Under the pieces are notes generated by a model. It saw only the letters and a program-made list of their open reading frames with translations, made no database searches and was not told where the DNA came from. Position numbers and translations under genes: made by a program. Below are positions 1-11,710 of a stretch of DNA of 64,000 nucleotides, piece after piece. The DNA comes from Polyporus tsugae (lineage: Eukaryota > Basidiomycota > Agaricomycetes > Polyporales > Polyporaceae). The number at the start of each line of letters is the position of its first letter. Position 1 is the first letter of the stretch. The stretch covers positions 372,001 to 436,000 of the forward strand of contig JAHRBS010000011.1 in assembly GCA_024305745.1 (NCBI GenBank), given 5' to 3'.

Positions 1-126
1 TCCAGCCTAATCCAACCCATCTTAGACTCTCGTACCCCATCTCCCGGCTCTGGACAACGCTCAGCCTCCTGTACATATTCGACTCTTTTGCAGATATGTC
101 CCACACCTCCAACTTGAACGTTCGCC

Positions 127-555
127 ATGGCAAAGACTTCGCGCTCCTCTCTTGCTCGTACCTCCAGACTCCTGGCGTTCAGTCGTAATGCTATCGCTCC
201 TCTCCGACCTCGCGATCTCACGACGAGACGCACTCGTCCAGGACGCGAACCTCGCTCTCCGGCGGAGTTCTTTGTCCGTTCACTTTTCGCGGCACAAGTG
301 GATGACGTTCAGCTGTCCGATGATGACCAGTTGAAGACGGAAGTGGAGATCGTGTTGAAGGTGTATGTGGAGGTGACATTAGTACGTCCGTATCCTCTTT
401 GATTTTGGCTTTTATCCTCATGATTATTCTGATCAGGGCGCACACGAAGGTATCTTCGCGGACCCATCGACCTTCACACTGGTGGTGCGTGTAGAGTCTG
501 CTCTTCCTACCGGCGGCATCCATACGGCCAGGGTCGACACTTGGTCAGGCTTCAG
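127..555 (+). pseudogene. 5' part of an interrupted host gene, function unknown
   Basis: An open frame starts at ATG 127 and runs to 381, where a GT donor opens a 55-base intron (382-436, ending in CAG). The frame then continues from 437 into the left end of a transposon at 556. If the transposon and one copy of its TCAG target duplication are left out, the frame carries on at 3436 in phase and ends at 3828. Total coding length of the four pieces would be 711 bases, a multiple of three (236 residues). I do not recognise the protein: the N-terminal part is rich in Arg and Ser, followed by a stretch with alternating hydrophobic residues ending in VEVTL, then GIFADPSTFTLVVRV. The true start is uncertain. 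Seen: frame and splice sites. Inferred: that this is one gene split by insertion. Confidence 0.45.
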
Positions 556-800
556 CACTGCGGGAAGTAACTACAGCGATTATCAATGTGTCAAACATTG
601 AAACTCCGAAATCGCTGTATAGAACACTGAAAATCGCCACAGTTGAATTCGCTGTGTCCCATAAGCGCCCAGTAGAACGGCGATTTTCGGTGTGCCTTGA
701 ACGTGACATTGAAATTCACTGTTCCCGCAATTCCAAGGCAATGATTTTCGCTGTATAAAACAGCGGTACTGGTCAAGTACTGGTCGGCCCTCCCCAACAT
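556..800. repeat. Left TIR and subterminal repeat array
   Basis: Short direct and inverted copies of a motif close to ACAGCGATTTTCAATG occur about every 25-40 bases (for example around 573, 612, 630, 680 and 745). The matching array at the other end of the element lies at 3163-3431. Confidence 0.7.
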
Positions 801-2188
801 CCTTAAGCACGCGTAGAGGTCTTCTGACGTGCCCAGAGTGGTATAACCGTGAGCCTCGTGGCTCGAGCGCCGGTCCTCAGGGTTGGCACGCTACCGCCTT
901 CACAGGTGGGAAGAACTTGACATTACGGTCAGTGTATCGGACAATAGCAAATTTTCTGTAAATGTCGCTCAATCCCTTGCCTCAAACATGCCGTATAAGC
1001 TTCCCAACATATATGGGGTAAGGGGACGCAATAGATAATGGTTCTTGCTAGGGTTGGTGGCTCACTGTCTCGGTGGTCGTGCATGGGCGTCTATGCTCCT
1101 GCCTTTTTAAGATGTACAGTTATCAACCGCCCAACGTAACGCCCAATTGAAGTTTTGGCATTTTCTCCGTCAATTCTTGGGCTATTGCCACGATTCTAGC
1201 ATAAAACAATAGCTATATTACTTCTGAACGTTTGAGAATGGTTTGTGCACTGTGTTTGCATGAACCATGAGCTTTACCGCCTGGATTGACGTTTGGGCGC
1301 TTAACTTGATATTTTCACCCCAACGTAACACTCCGGCCGCAATCCCAGTGCGCAGCTGTCTCTGTCAAGGAAAGACCTTATTATAGTCTCAAAATAACTG
1401 AACTTTCAGTGTGTAAACCTTTGTTTTGAGATATTGTGTTTCCCATGAGGAATCAAGGAAATATTCATGGGTAGTGGATATAGCGTAGAACAGGCAAATC
1501 TGCCTGCATTCACAGTGAGATTTCTGAGGTTTGTGGCAACATTGTGGGCCGATATTTTAGATACAGTTGGGTTGCAACACACGGAATATGTTGCAAAAAG
1601 AACGGAGAGGAAAGCTTGACACACCATCGAGATATGGGCAAAATGTTACACTGGATGGGGGTGTTACGTCAGCCAGTTGATGACTGTAAAGTCCGTGACG
1701 TCATACCTGCCAGCATGATAGACCGTCGCAAACTGAGTTAGGTGGCTATATGCGGTGTATCGATGTTGCGGGGTGCGTCGGCGCGGTTGGGATGCGCATC
1801 TAATATGGTAAGCTCGCCAAGAACCCTCTCAGGCTACAATATGCGCGTGATTATCTTCCGTATTATCTCAGTTTCGCTCAGCCCAGATGTGCAAGGCCAC
1901 TCTTGGTCGCGTTTTCCAGGTCGCACTAAGTCGCGATGGACCACAATGGCTCCCCTTCGCACTGTCTCAGCCATCGCTCATAGTGCCCTCCATCCCCCCC
2001 TCCTACCGAAGATCCAGCGACCAAGCGCTGCTCCTCGCGGTGGGCCCAAAGCGGCACGCTTGAGATTTTGGCAGCGCCGCAAAACGCTGCGCTCTTTTCT
2101 AACGACAAATTTCTTGTACGTTGCGTTCATTCAAACATATCCGGGCATATATCCTGACTCGTTTCCACCATGATGCGCCACATATGAA

Positions 2189-2845
2189 CTGGAATGAGAC
2201 GCAGCTGTGCCAAAGCAGCCTACTACCTCTCGCAAGTTCTTGATGGGCTGCACGCTCGTACCGGGAAAGAGTTGACGAGCTGGGCTTTAACCCCGAGGAC
2301 TTCATCAATCAGGTGCGTGGTGTTGGTCTCGAAATGGTGGTGTCGGCTGTCTGGCTGCGTGCTTCCTCGATTCCGAGTCGTCCGCGTCTCAGGAGCTCCC
2401 GGTGTGGGTTATGGTCACGGTACGTCCCGTTCCTCTTCACCCCGTTTTTCGTCTCGCGTTGACTCTGACTCTTGCGTGCGTAACACCCTCACACGTCTCG
2501 CAGGTATCTTCCAACAGGTGATCGCGTCCAACGACTCGCTGCTCGAAGCCTCAAACCTGTGGCTGGACACGCCGACGTACTAGCCCCAGTTCTATGGCGG
2601 CGCGGAGTGTATCGACGTCATGAAGCCGGCCAGGGGGACATCGCAATGGCGTACAACGTGCCGATCCCCAGGTACGAGACGAAGACGACCAACTATTTGC
2701 GGCTGTGGGAGGGCAAGCCGAAGCGTGAGTCCGATTTGTGAAGCTTCAACGGTGCGTGCGCCCAGTCCATTCAATGCACATAGCGGGTCATTGTTGGCGA
2801 CTATGAGTGCGCTGTAGTGGCGCCGAACAACGTACAATCCGTCCC
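2189..2845 (+). pseudogene. Glycogen phosphorylase gene fragment, intron-containing, frameshifted
   Basis: Pieces in different forward frames match the N-terminal third of glycogen phosphorylase in the family's order: WNETQL then AYYLS (2190-2250), VDELGFNPEDFINQ (about 2265-2315), GGVGCLAACFLDS then SASQELPVW (2330-2410), GIFQQVIASNDSLLEA (2502-2560) and AMAYNVPIPRYETKTTNYL (2646-2702), KPKR, then SFN and GDYE. A GT-AG intron remains near 2418-2501 and another probable one follows SFN near 2752. The frames are broken by indels and a stop, and both protein ends and the catalytic C-terminal half are absent. Because introns are kept, the copy came from genomic DNA and not from mRNA. It lies wholly inside the TIR element at 556-3431, so it is best read as host sequence captured by that element. 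Glycogen phosphorylase releases glucose-1-phosphate from glycogen; this copy cannot do so. Confidence 0.75.
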
Positions 2846-3162
2846 ACCCTACCTCGTCCTCGTCGGCCTACGGATGCCAGGCCACTGACACGACATCGAG
2901 AAGTGGGGACGGGGCGGGCTCACACGGCAGGTATATTATGATGTTGCTTGAAGGGCGGTGCGTTCATTAAGGTGAGTTCGGACAGTCGCATTGTGTTCTT
3001 TGGGGTTGCCTTTGGGCCGGATCGCGTCGCTGCCCTATCTCCGATGTCTTTATATGCATGTAGTTCTTGATCCCCTATGGTTTAGCGTACTACCGATATA
3101 ATTGCTCGGACATCTCGAACCATATACGAATGCGTGAATACCGTGTTATTGTGGACCTATGA

Positions 3163-3431
3163 CCACTGTTTGATACACAGAAAATCCCTGTGCGCGACGA
3201 TGAGAAACAGTGTTCAAAGGATTGTTAGATACACGGAAAATCATTGCCGCGAACAGCGAAAAAGGCTGTCAAAAGGGCATATTCCAATGTATTCGACATT
3301 GATTTTCGCTGTCCGGAACATTGATTTTCGACAGCCAAAATCGCTGTTCCCACAGTGAAATTCGATGTTCCATACATTGGTTTCTCCGCTGTTCTACACA
3401 CTGAAAATCGCTGTACTTTCTTCCCGCAGTG
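3163..3431. repeat. Right subterminal repeat array and TIR
   Basis: Repeated short units such as ACACAGAAAATCCCTGTG, ACATTGATTTTCGCTGTCC and ACACTGAAAATCGCTGTAC occur in both orientations, ending in CTTCCCGCAGTG at 3431. They mirror the array at 556-800. Confidence 0.7.
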
Positions 3432-3828
3432 TCAGCGAAGATGACCTAAACGCACCGCTTTGGGTGTCGGAGGTGCGAGCTACGCAGCCGCGACCGCTTC
3501 GCTTCGCTCGTCCACTCAACTGGTTGTCCCTGTACACCGACGCGATCGCTGCTCGTCCTTCAGGCTCGCCTGGTTATGTGTGGGGCCGCCTCTCGCGGTT
3601 CTTGAAGTCAGTTCAGGTGCGTCAGCAGATGGCTTGTTGGCGTGTTTACTTGCGTACTTATTGACTCGACAGGGTGCATACCGGAGGTACCCCATCCCAT
3701 GCAAAACAGAGGCACCACGTCCTATCCCTCGTCCTCGCCCACTTCGCTTTGCGCAAGACTACTCCAATCTCGTTCGTCAGTTCGAGACCTGGCACCTGAA
3801 GGATGACTCGGAATCCATGATGGAGTAG
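3432..3828 (+). pseudogene. 3' part of the host gene interrupted by the CACTA-like element
   Basis: Coding frame continues from 3436 (EDDLNAPLWVSEV) to 3616, where a GT donor opens a 56-base intron (3617-3672), and ends at the stop at 3826-3828. The last exon reads into a short tail ending DDSESMME. A repeated Pro/Arg-rich phrase, RPRPLRFA or QPRPLRFA, occurs in both exons. No domain is recognised. It joins in phase to the piece ending at 555 once the transposon is removed. Confidence 0.45.
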
Positions 3829-4441
3829 ACAGGACATCGTAAATTTGCGCAGCGTCCGATGGTAGATACTTCATTGTAAAAGCTTCCGATCGATGTGCAT
3901 CGCATGACTTTCTTTTCTCCTCAATATAACTCACGTTCTCTATACGTTCTCTATATATATGTGTTCGTCGTGCCTACATGGTGAATGATCTCACCTCGCA
4001 AGTGCTATCTTCCAGATCGGACTCGGACAGGTTCTCGTGTTCCTCGGTCGACCAATAGGTATTTTGGTCTACGGAGTGTATGCGCAACTTGGGGGCAGAT
4101 GTAACGGGCCCAACATACCTGAAGTGAGGGCCTTCAAGCTTCAATATTCAATTGTGAGTCCGACTTGTGCAGGGCGCTCCTGACGTCATAGATCTAATCC
4201 AACCTCAGCCCGGGTCCTGAGCGCTACAGACGTCGCCACTAGGGCCGCTGGCGACCTTTACCTTCCTCTTCCTCTTCCACCTCAACCCCCCGCTACAGAA
4301 ACCAGATACCGTAGCTCGCTTTCCACATACCCCACAATCCACGCAATTTCCGAGTCTTGCTGGTCAACGAAACCACCTCTCCTCGGATCCACGCTTGAGA
4401 GGCCTTCCAAATCGGGCAGGTTTAGCCTTCGTTTCACGATC
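3829..4441. other. Intergenic, nothing recognised
   Basis: No coding signal. The stretch separates the interrupted host gene from the TNP2 transposase gene and should hold the promoter of the latter. I searched it for a CACTG-type element end and found none. Confidence 0.4.
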
Positions 4442-7400
4442 ATGGTACGTACGACCTCTTCATCGACAGCCGCCGCATCTATTGTCTTATGTGTTAACCA
4501 TAAAGGGTTCCAAACACGTCCAATGCCATTGTTCAGACTGCAAGGGAGGACTTGTTCCCCGGAGAACGCGAGAGAGCCACGCAGCAAAGACACTTCGCGC
4601 TCGGAGTGTGCTTCACAAGCCTCATCTTTGGGATCCACCTCCATCTCAGCTTGGCACCTTGCCTTTCGCAGCATCGACAACATACAAAGTGCCTGATGAA
4701 CCTATGGAAACCCTTGAAGACGCGAGTGCAGTCAACACGGTGAGTGACACATCTATTCCGATTCGGAACAAGCAGCCTCGGGCAGTGACGATGTTCTGAC
4801 TGATGCTGGTATGTTGCAGGAGATACAAAGACTTGCATCTGTACAGGGAGAGCTTGAGGCTGTCGCCTTCAATCGGCACGATCCGTATACGGCACGTCCG
4901 GTCGCAGGAATGCAGGCTTCTTTTCTCACAGACGTTACGCCCCCGATGGGCCTCAACAGCCCCACTCCCATCCCATCCACCCAATCCCTCATCCGGGACA
5001 CACCCTACACCCTTCCCTCTTCTGTATACGACAACACATTCACCTGGCAGCATTGTGGAACTGGCCCCAACGTAACACTTGGTCCCTTCCAGCCAGTGCT
5101 GTCCAGCATCTCCGTCCCTGTCGACAACTTGGCCACGTCTTCGCTTTCGTTTTTTCAGGACCCCTTGACCTACCTCGATGGCACCAACGGGCACACAACG
5201 GTGTCAGTATCCTTTGACGACCCGCCAGTTGTCTCACTCCCTCAACCATTGGTCGACCCTGTTCCTGAAGACTCGGAGGAGCCAGCGTCGATGGACATCG
5301 AGCACCCCGACCCAATATGTGACGATGACTGGGAGGAGGCCGTAGATAGTGAGGATGGAGATGTGCTAGTGGCGGACGAGTCTGTACCTTCGTCAATTCC
5401 GCACCATCCTTCCCGTGCCATGGACTCCGATCTACCCGTTCCACCTGGCGTTAATGCGCCGCCACATCCAGACTCTATCGCGGCGGACACAGGTCACGTC
5501 GAGGAGCCAGTCGATCCATATCTATCTACCTGCCAGGCTCTATCCCTATTCTCGCTCATATCCTGCGGCTGGCATCCCGCCGTCTTGCTTGCCACACTGC
5601 TCTGCGCGTGGTTGCATCTGCCTGGCCATTTACCCTTCCGGTTTTGCGACGTCGTCCTCGCAGTCATCGCCCAGATTTTCCGGGAACTTGGCCATGGTTC
5701 GCTTATGCCGTCTCTCCGCTCGACACTGTCTGGGTCGTTGTCTGCGCTGCAACTCAACCCACAATTCCAGATATTCCCCACCTGCCCGAGTTGTTTGAAG
5801 CCTCATCCTGAGAGCGTGTACGACGACCCCAAAAGCAAGTGTTTCTTATGCAGCACCTCGTTGTTCACGCTCAATGGCAATCCCCTCCTCCGCTTCCCAT
5901 ACAAGAGTCTTACGGAACAACTGACCGCGATTTTGGCCATGCCGGGGATGGAGGACGCCATGCAAGCTTGGCGGAAACGTCGGCGGGTCTTGGGCCGTCT
6001 AGTCGACATCTTCGATGGACGTATCTGTCGCACCCTTTGTGGTCCGGATGGGCTACCTTTCTTCAGGTATGATCTCCCTGAAGATCCGGATGGCGAGTTA
6101 CGGATAGGGGTTGTTTCCGGACTAGATTGGTGAGTATTTAGTGTGTGCAGCGGTACAGATGCAGGCCCTGATCCTGAGTACATCCAGGTTTTCGTACATT
6201 CGAAGTCTTATCTCGCAGTCCTACACGTCTTGTCCGATGTCGTTCTCGATCATCAATCTCGACCCACATCTCAGGTAAGCAATCCAGATCTACGTGTTTG
6301 AGGCCGTCAGTCAATTTCTCTTCATAGGTTTCGTGCCGCGACACTACTTCTGTCGGCAATTATCCCTGGCCCGAAGGAGAGCGATCCTGACCAGACACAG
6401 TACTTCATGATTGTTGTCGTCAACGAGCTTGGTCGGCTTTGGCGGATTGGAGCCTCGATTCCTACCCCCAGTCGCCCTGATGGTCGTTGTGTTCGAGTCA
6501 TCCTTGCGGGTGTGTTCTGCGACAAGCTGGCTGCCCACAAGGTTGGCGGGTTTGGGTCCCACAGCCACCGCTTCTTCTGTACGCTCGACTGGATCCCTCA
6601 GTCTCTCAAGGCAACTATTGCGGCTTTCACTCGCAATGGTAAGTTGCTATGTTAATGCTCTGTGCGTACTAGGATTGTTGACATTTAATTGTACCAAATA
6701 TAGCATTCCGTTTGCGCACCGACACTTAGCACCGGGAGTATATGAACCTGTACCGTGCATGCCGGACGAAGTCGGATCGGGATGGCTTCGCCAAGAAGTA
6801 CGCTACAAGATGGTCAGAGCTCGCGTGTCTCCCGTACTTCGACATGTGTCGCATGATTGTGGTGGATCCCATGCACAATCTTTTCCTCGGTGCGTAGTCG
6901 TAGTACTCCTGTGATTTTGAAGCCTCACCCATTTTTATCATATTTGAGTGCAGCTGAAGGTTTTGCGCAAGAACCATGAACTGCGCGATCTGCACAAGAT
7001 CTTGAAGGATGTAAGCTGCTATTTTTCTGGATGTTACGACTTGTTCTGACCGTGGTGTGTTGTCTGTTAGCTCTCCTTGCCCGTTAGGCTTGGCCGTCTG
7101 CCACGGCTGATCGGCGAGCCTGCTGGTGGCTCCTTGACCGCAGATCAGTGGCTGATCCTCGCCGTTATTGTTGGACCCATCGTTGTAAGTTTCGTTGATA
7201 AATGTAGTGCCCATGGATGGGCTGACAATCGGTAGCTTCCTCAGCTTTGGCAGAATTGCCCCCCAGACCCTGACGGCACACGACTTCGCGAGCGACGGCA
7301 ACAGATCGACCGGATACTCCTTCAACGGAAGGAGAACAGGAAGAAAAAGGCACAGGCAAATGCTGAGCATGACAAGCTTGGTGTCCCCACACCATCTTCT

Positions 7401-9021
7401 CAAACTCGACGCAAAAAGCGGTCTCCCGCTATGAAGGGCCCAAGTGAAGCAGTACGTCATAAGTAACTCGCATTGAACTGCACTTATGCAATGTTCTGTG
7501 CAGGCACCTGTCCGACGTTCGACGCGAGAAAGCCGACCTACTGAGAGACGACAGGTGAGTACTCCGTTTCACAATATTCACACAGGCACTTACCGGAAAT
7601 ATTCAATCAGGCGATGGTACTGGAGTCAGATGACGAGGGTGCCAGGGAAATTTCCGATGATGAGGTGTATCCATCGGAGGATGACGATGGTGGCACTTCG
7701 ACGATGTCCACCAATGGATTACACCCCCGCGACCTCGATAACTTCCTCAAGCTGTGCTCTGCTTTGACCCAGTTTCTTTCGGATGAGCTTACCACCAAAG
7801 ATGTCGAAGAGGCGGACAAGTTGCTAAGAGAGTACTGTATCGAACTTCTAGAGGTATGTGCACTGCGTTTGGTCGCTTTCACTACTACGGCCGGGGTCCT
7901 AACCAGCACTCGTAGATCTACGGTCCCGGTGTCATAAGACCTAATCACCACTATGCTACTCACACCGGCGACTTCATACTCGATTATGGACCCCTCCGCG
8001 AGTTCTGGACGTTCATCTTTGAACGTCTGAACAAAATCCTCAAGAGTTACAAGACGTCCAACCACGATGGTGGCCAAATCGAATGCACCTTCTTTCGAGA
8101 GTTCCATCGGACTGCTGAGCTCTATCGTGTCGTACGTTGCAACGGCTTGTTTGCGCTTCACCTTTGATTAGATGCTCATTTTCACAACAGCTGGAACAGG
8201 GATTACGTGAGCCCCCGACCGCGAGCGTACATCATATCTGCCATGCAATGTTCAAGGCAACTGCAGACAATAGGGGCACCCTCCAGCAGCTCGCGCAAGA
8301 GCTTGAGGATGTTCATGCTGATGGTACGCCCAAGCAAAATCCTTGATCCATCTGCAACGTACTAACCTTGCCAATGTAACAGCGAGTATCTCGTTCCGGT
8401 TGAGCACACGAGCACTCCGCGACGACCTGACCCCTGAAGTCTATTGGGGGTTTGTCCGATATCTCAAAAGCCGGAATCCTATGAACACTTATCACACTAT
8501 CATCACCACTCCGCCCCACCCCAGCAGCATCTTTATCTCGCAGTCAGCATTGCATTTTGACCATGTCGTGCTCCGCGGTCATCGCTACTATGCCGCGCGA
8601 CTCTCTGGCGGCACTGTACGTGACTCTCTTGTCCTGGTGCGCACTGCTGGTGCGGGCCTAACATGGGTCGGAGAGGTGCAAGATATTGTATCCTATGAGA
8701 CCACACAGATTCCCCGCCGCGTCTTCGCCTATATCCGGTGGTTCCGACCGATGCGGCAGCTGACCTTGTCACGCACACCATGGGCACGGTTGTACGTCTG
8801 ATCTCCTTCGAAATGGCCTTCGCAGTCTAATGGACTTTACATCATAGTGAATGTCATGGTCTTCGGGTCTGGGACCCCTCTAGCTACTTGCAGACTACTG
8901 AGCCCGGTCCTGAGAGCTCCGTGGTTTCTCTTGACGATATTGTTGCACCAGTCATCCGCCATACGGTTGTCATTGACGGGCAGTCATGTTGGCTCACGCT
9001 TCCCCTTCGCACACGTTTATA
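4442..9021 (+). CDS. TNP2-type CACTA (EnSpm) transposase, multi-exon, one internal stop
   Basis: This is the DDE-type transposase that cuts and moves CACTA elements. The likely start is ATG 4442, directly at a donor, with coding resuming at 4506 (VQCHCSDCKGG, a short Cys/His motif usual at the N-terminus of this fungal family). A 1.3 kb exon (4820-6129) carries a low-complexity Ser/Pro/Asp linker, two hydrophobic segments, and a zinc-like CPSC/CFLC pair followed by PYKSL. Diagnostic family motifs follow: IIPGPKE (about 6358), PDGRCVRVIL, VVDPMHNLFLG (about 6860-6892), then YATHTGDF, YGPLREFWTFIFERLNKILK, and FFREFHRTAELYR (7950-8140). At least eight GT-AG introns fit. A TAG at 6727-6729 interrupts an exon where the family has a sense codon (before HREYM), so the copy may be inactive unless the stop is an assembly error. 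The gene faces the one at 9118-11048. Confidence 0.8.
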
Positions 9022-9117
9022 GGTGAGCATTAATAACCATGTTGACGTATTGTAAGTTATTGAGAAAAAGAAACCAACAGATGCTCTTGTGATGTAACGG
9101 TTTTCGGAACAAATACA

Positions 9118-11048
9118 TTACTCCCTAACCTTTGCATCAACAAGCTCCTTCGGCAAAGTTGCACCCCAAATGGTGATATGAGGGGGGCGAGGCATCTGCA
9201 CGGACGTGGCAGCATCAGCTGACAGGTAAGTGGCCGTCCACTCCTCGCTCACGCAGTCTCGATGGATGAAGCGCTTCGTAACAACCTTGGTACGCATCCT
9301 CTCGTCGCCGCGACCTATGATCCGCTTGCGCTGACTAGCAGCCCTGAGCTTTCGCAGTTCAATGTTAACCTTGGTGATGCGCAAGAATTCGATACGCTGC
9401 TCATCCGTGAAGTCCTGCCCGTCGTCCTGAGGATTGGCAACGTCCGACGCTCCAGCCAGGGTCTTACCCTTTGGAAGCACAGCGCGGATTGTCCGCAACG
9501 ACGTGTACAAATCCCGCAACTGTACATCTTGGTAAGTGCTTTGTTTTCACTTCCAGCTGAGGGCCTAGTGAGGCTGAGCGTACCTTCTGTGAGTGCCATT
9601 CAACAGGTCGGATCTCGAGGCTCCCAGTCGCATCTGAATGTTCGGAGCTCACCCAATCCGTGTCTACCAGATTATCAAGCCCCACGGACTGAGTGTGCCC
9701 GACAATCTTCCGCAAGACAATCACAGCCTTCCGGAGCTCATACGCCTTCTGTAAGATTGTATACCCAGTGAGCACAACACTTCTGACAAGTCAAGCCTGA
9801 GGGTACTCACAGCCCGTCTCCGATTCCACCGTCGCGCGATTTGTCTTCGTCGTTCAAGGCGCACGCGGCCCCCAACATCCAGCCAAAAACCCCGTGCGCG
9901 CTTGAGGTTTCGAAGGTATTCTTGCGCTGCAGCCTTCAGAACACCTCGGTTGTGTTTCACGGGATCGAGTACTGTGCACATGGTCGTATGCAGTGAGTAG
10001 TTTGAGCATTCATGTGAAAACTATGTGTTACTCACAGTGTTGCTTGGTTGTCGTCATCACATCAACCACGGCTTCAATATACCGATTATTGTATGACGAC
10101 GTCACCTTCTCATTCCACCGGGGGTTGAACAAGGTGCTGACGCCGTCTGGGCCGGTGCGGTCAGGGGTGCCAGCTGGGAGGGGCTCTGGGAGATTGTAGT
10201 ATGGTGGTTCGTCCGGATCTTCGGTGAGTCGAACCTTCTCAAAGCACCCGATGAGATCGGTGCAAGTCTTGTGCAGCTCGTCCTAGTAGCCCGATTACCA
10301 TGGTTAGCTCATCTTCATTTTCAACTCGTACTTGGTACTGACCCTGATTGATGGATCCAGATGGACGGATACCTGCTTTTCCCTCAGGAGGCTTGCTGCA
10401 AGTTGCTGTTGAAACTCCTGGACTTTAGACTCGGCAGCAACCAGCCGAGCGACTACGTCGGCGTGGTCGAAGATCGGGCCTGGCTGCACAGGCTGTGGGT
10501 TCCCGGGGGCCGCACCGCCGGCGATCTGTCCCATAGGCTCCAGGTTCACTTGAAAACCTGGAAAGCAATGTGAGTATGACATCGCCGTAATTTCAAAGTT
10601 ACTGTTAAGGCTACTGGTGATGTACCATTATTCGCAGGCAACAGCTGGCCCTCGGTGAATGTGTAAGGCGTACTTCGGTGGTTGTTGACCTGGCCTGGAA
10701 GCGCACCGCCAAGCGGTCCGGGGTCTGATCCGACTTGAAGGGTGAGGTTGTTCAGCTCTTGCACGAGCGATGTCTGACCACCACCGTTTTGAGGTGACAG
10801 GGACAGCGGATCGAAGAGAGGAAAGTCGTCCATCCGCCACATCTAGGATAGCCCGTAAGTAATGCATTCTAAGGTTTTTGCTTGAATACACTGGACATAC
10901 CCCGCCTTGTGAGCCAGCCACCAACATACCGCCGTCTTGAAGCGGCCCGTTCATGAAGTTGAAGTCACCGCTGATGCCAGGTGGGAACTGGAACATCTGC
11001 GCCCCCCCGTGACCGCCGTTCAAGCCTTGAAACCCAGTCGAAGACATG
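9118..11048 (-). CDS. Putative CACTA accessory protein, multi-exon, intact frame
   Basis: Seven exons join in frame from ATG 11048 (MSSTGFQGLNGG) to the TAA at 9118-9120, about 560 residues. The order is a Gly-rich N-terminus, a Pro/Gly-rich linker, a possible coiled coil (RLVAAESKVQEFQQQLAAS), a Cys/Arg-containing middle (DELHKTCTDLIGCFEKVRL), a strongly basic segment (RVRLERRRQIARRWNRRR), and a C-terminal part with another basic run. Introns have clean GT-AG ends. I recognise no catalytic domain. It ends 97 bases from the end of the TNP2 gene, tail to tail; the arrangement and basic composition fit a DNA-binding partner analogous to TnpA of plant EnSpm, but that role is inference from position. 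It shows no stops or frameshifts, unlike its neighbour. Confidence 0.6.
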
Positions 11049-11710
11049 GCGTATACAGCAAAGTTAGAGGTGAGTTTAGAGTCAAGCACGACGTCCAACC
11101 AAGTGTCGCTCACTGCTGTCGGCATCCACGCTGCCCTCTTATACCGTCCAAGAGACCCTGATCCACACTGTCGTACGATTGCCTCTCCACTGCGCTCACT
11201 TGTGGCCTTGTCATCGGTAAGTTGGAGTCGGAAGCAACCATCCTTAGACTAGCAATGTACGCTGACCACTCAGACTCGCCTCCAGGTACTCGGCAGAGGT
11301 TTCTCCGTCCTTAAGCGACTCAAGTCTTGATCATGTCACCTGTGTGTAGTACTTCCCTGGTACTTGCATGTCTGTACTCCTTTCGTTGAGCTCCATTGAC
11401 GTCTACGAAGCCTTACAGGTTGACTACAAGCACAGATCGCATAGACCAGTGTCTGTGGGCGGGCAAGGATGGGACTCAGGTACATGTCGGGAACAGCAGA
11501 TGGACTTGCAGTGCGGGATAATACTAGATTAGTCTTTTTGCGAGCACATGGAAATGGGCATTTCATTCAGCATGATGGCGATCAATTCGAATATTGGGCG
11601 CTATATTTGACAGGCGTTGAGTAGCAGGGAGTGCCTGACGGTCCGCGGACCGTGCTGTTTCTTATCCAGTGTTGTCCAGACGGGATTGGGTGGTGTAATC
11701 CAATATCGTC
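11049..11710. other. Intergenic; promoter side of the accessory gene
   Basis: No coding segment is supported. I looked here for a CACTG/CAGTG terminus that would close the CACTA element and found no convincing match. Confidence 0.35.

Larger units (their letters stand above)
556..3431. mobile_element. CACTA-like TIR element, non-autonomous, with captured gene fragment
   Basis: The left end begins CACTGCGGGAAG and the right end is its inverse, CTTCCCGCAGTG. The match continues inward with few changes for about 35 bases (556-590 against 3397-3431). Both ends are flanked by TCAG (552-555 and 3432-3435), which I read as the target duplication; CACTA elements usually duplicate 2-3 bases, so 4 is odd. 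About 240-270 bases inside each end are filled with short motifs in both orientations built on GAAAATCGCTGT and its inverse, the kind of subterminal array known from CACTA (EnSpm) elements. No transposase is encoded. The interior holds a broken glycogen phosphorylase segment. Superfamily assignment is inference from the CACTG termini and the subterminal repeats; the boundaries themselves are clear. Confidence 0.75.
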
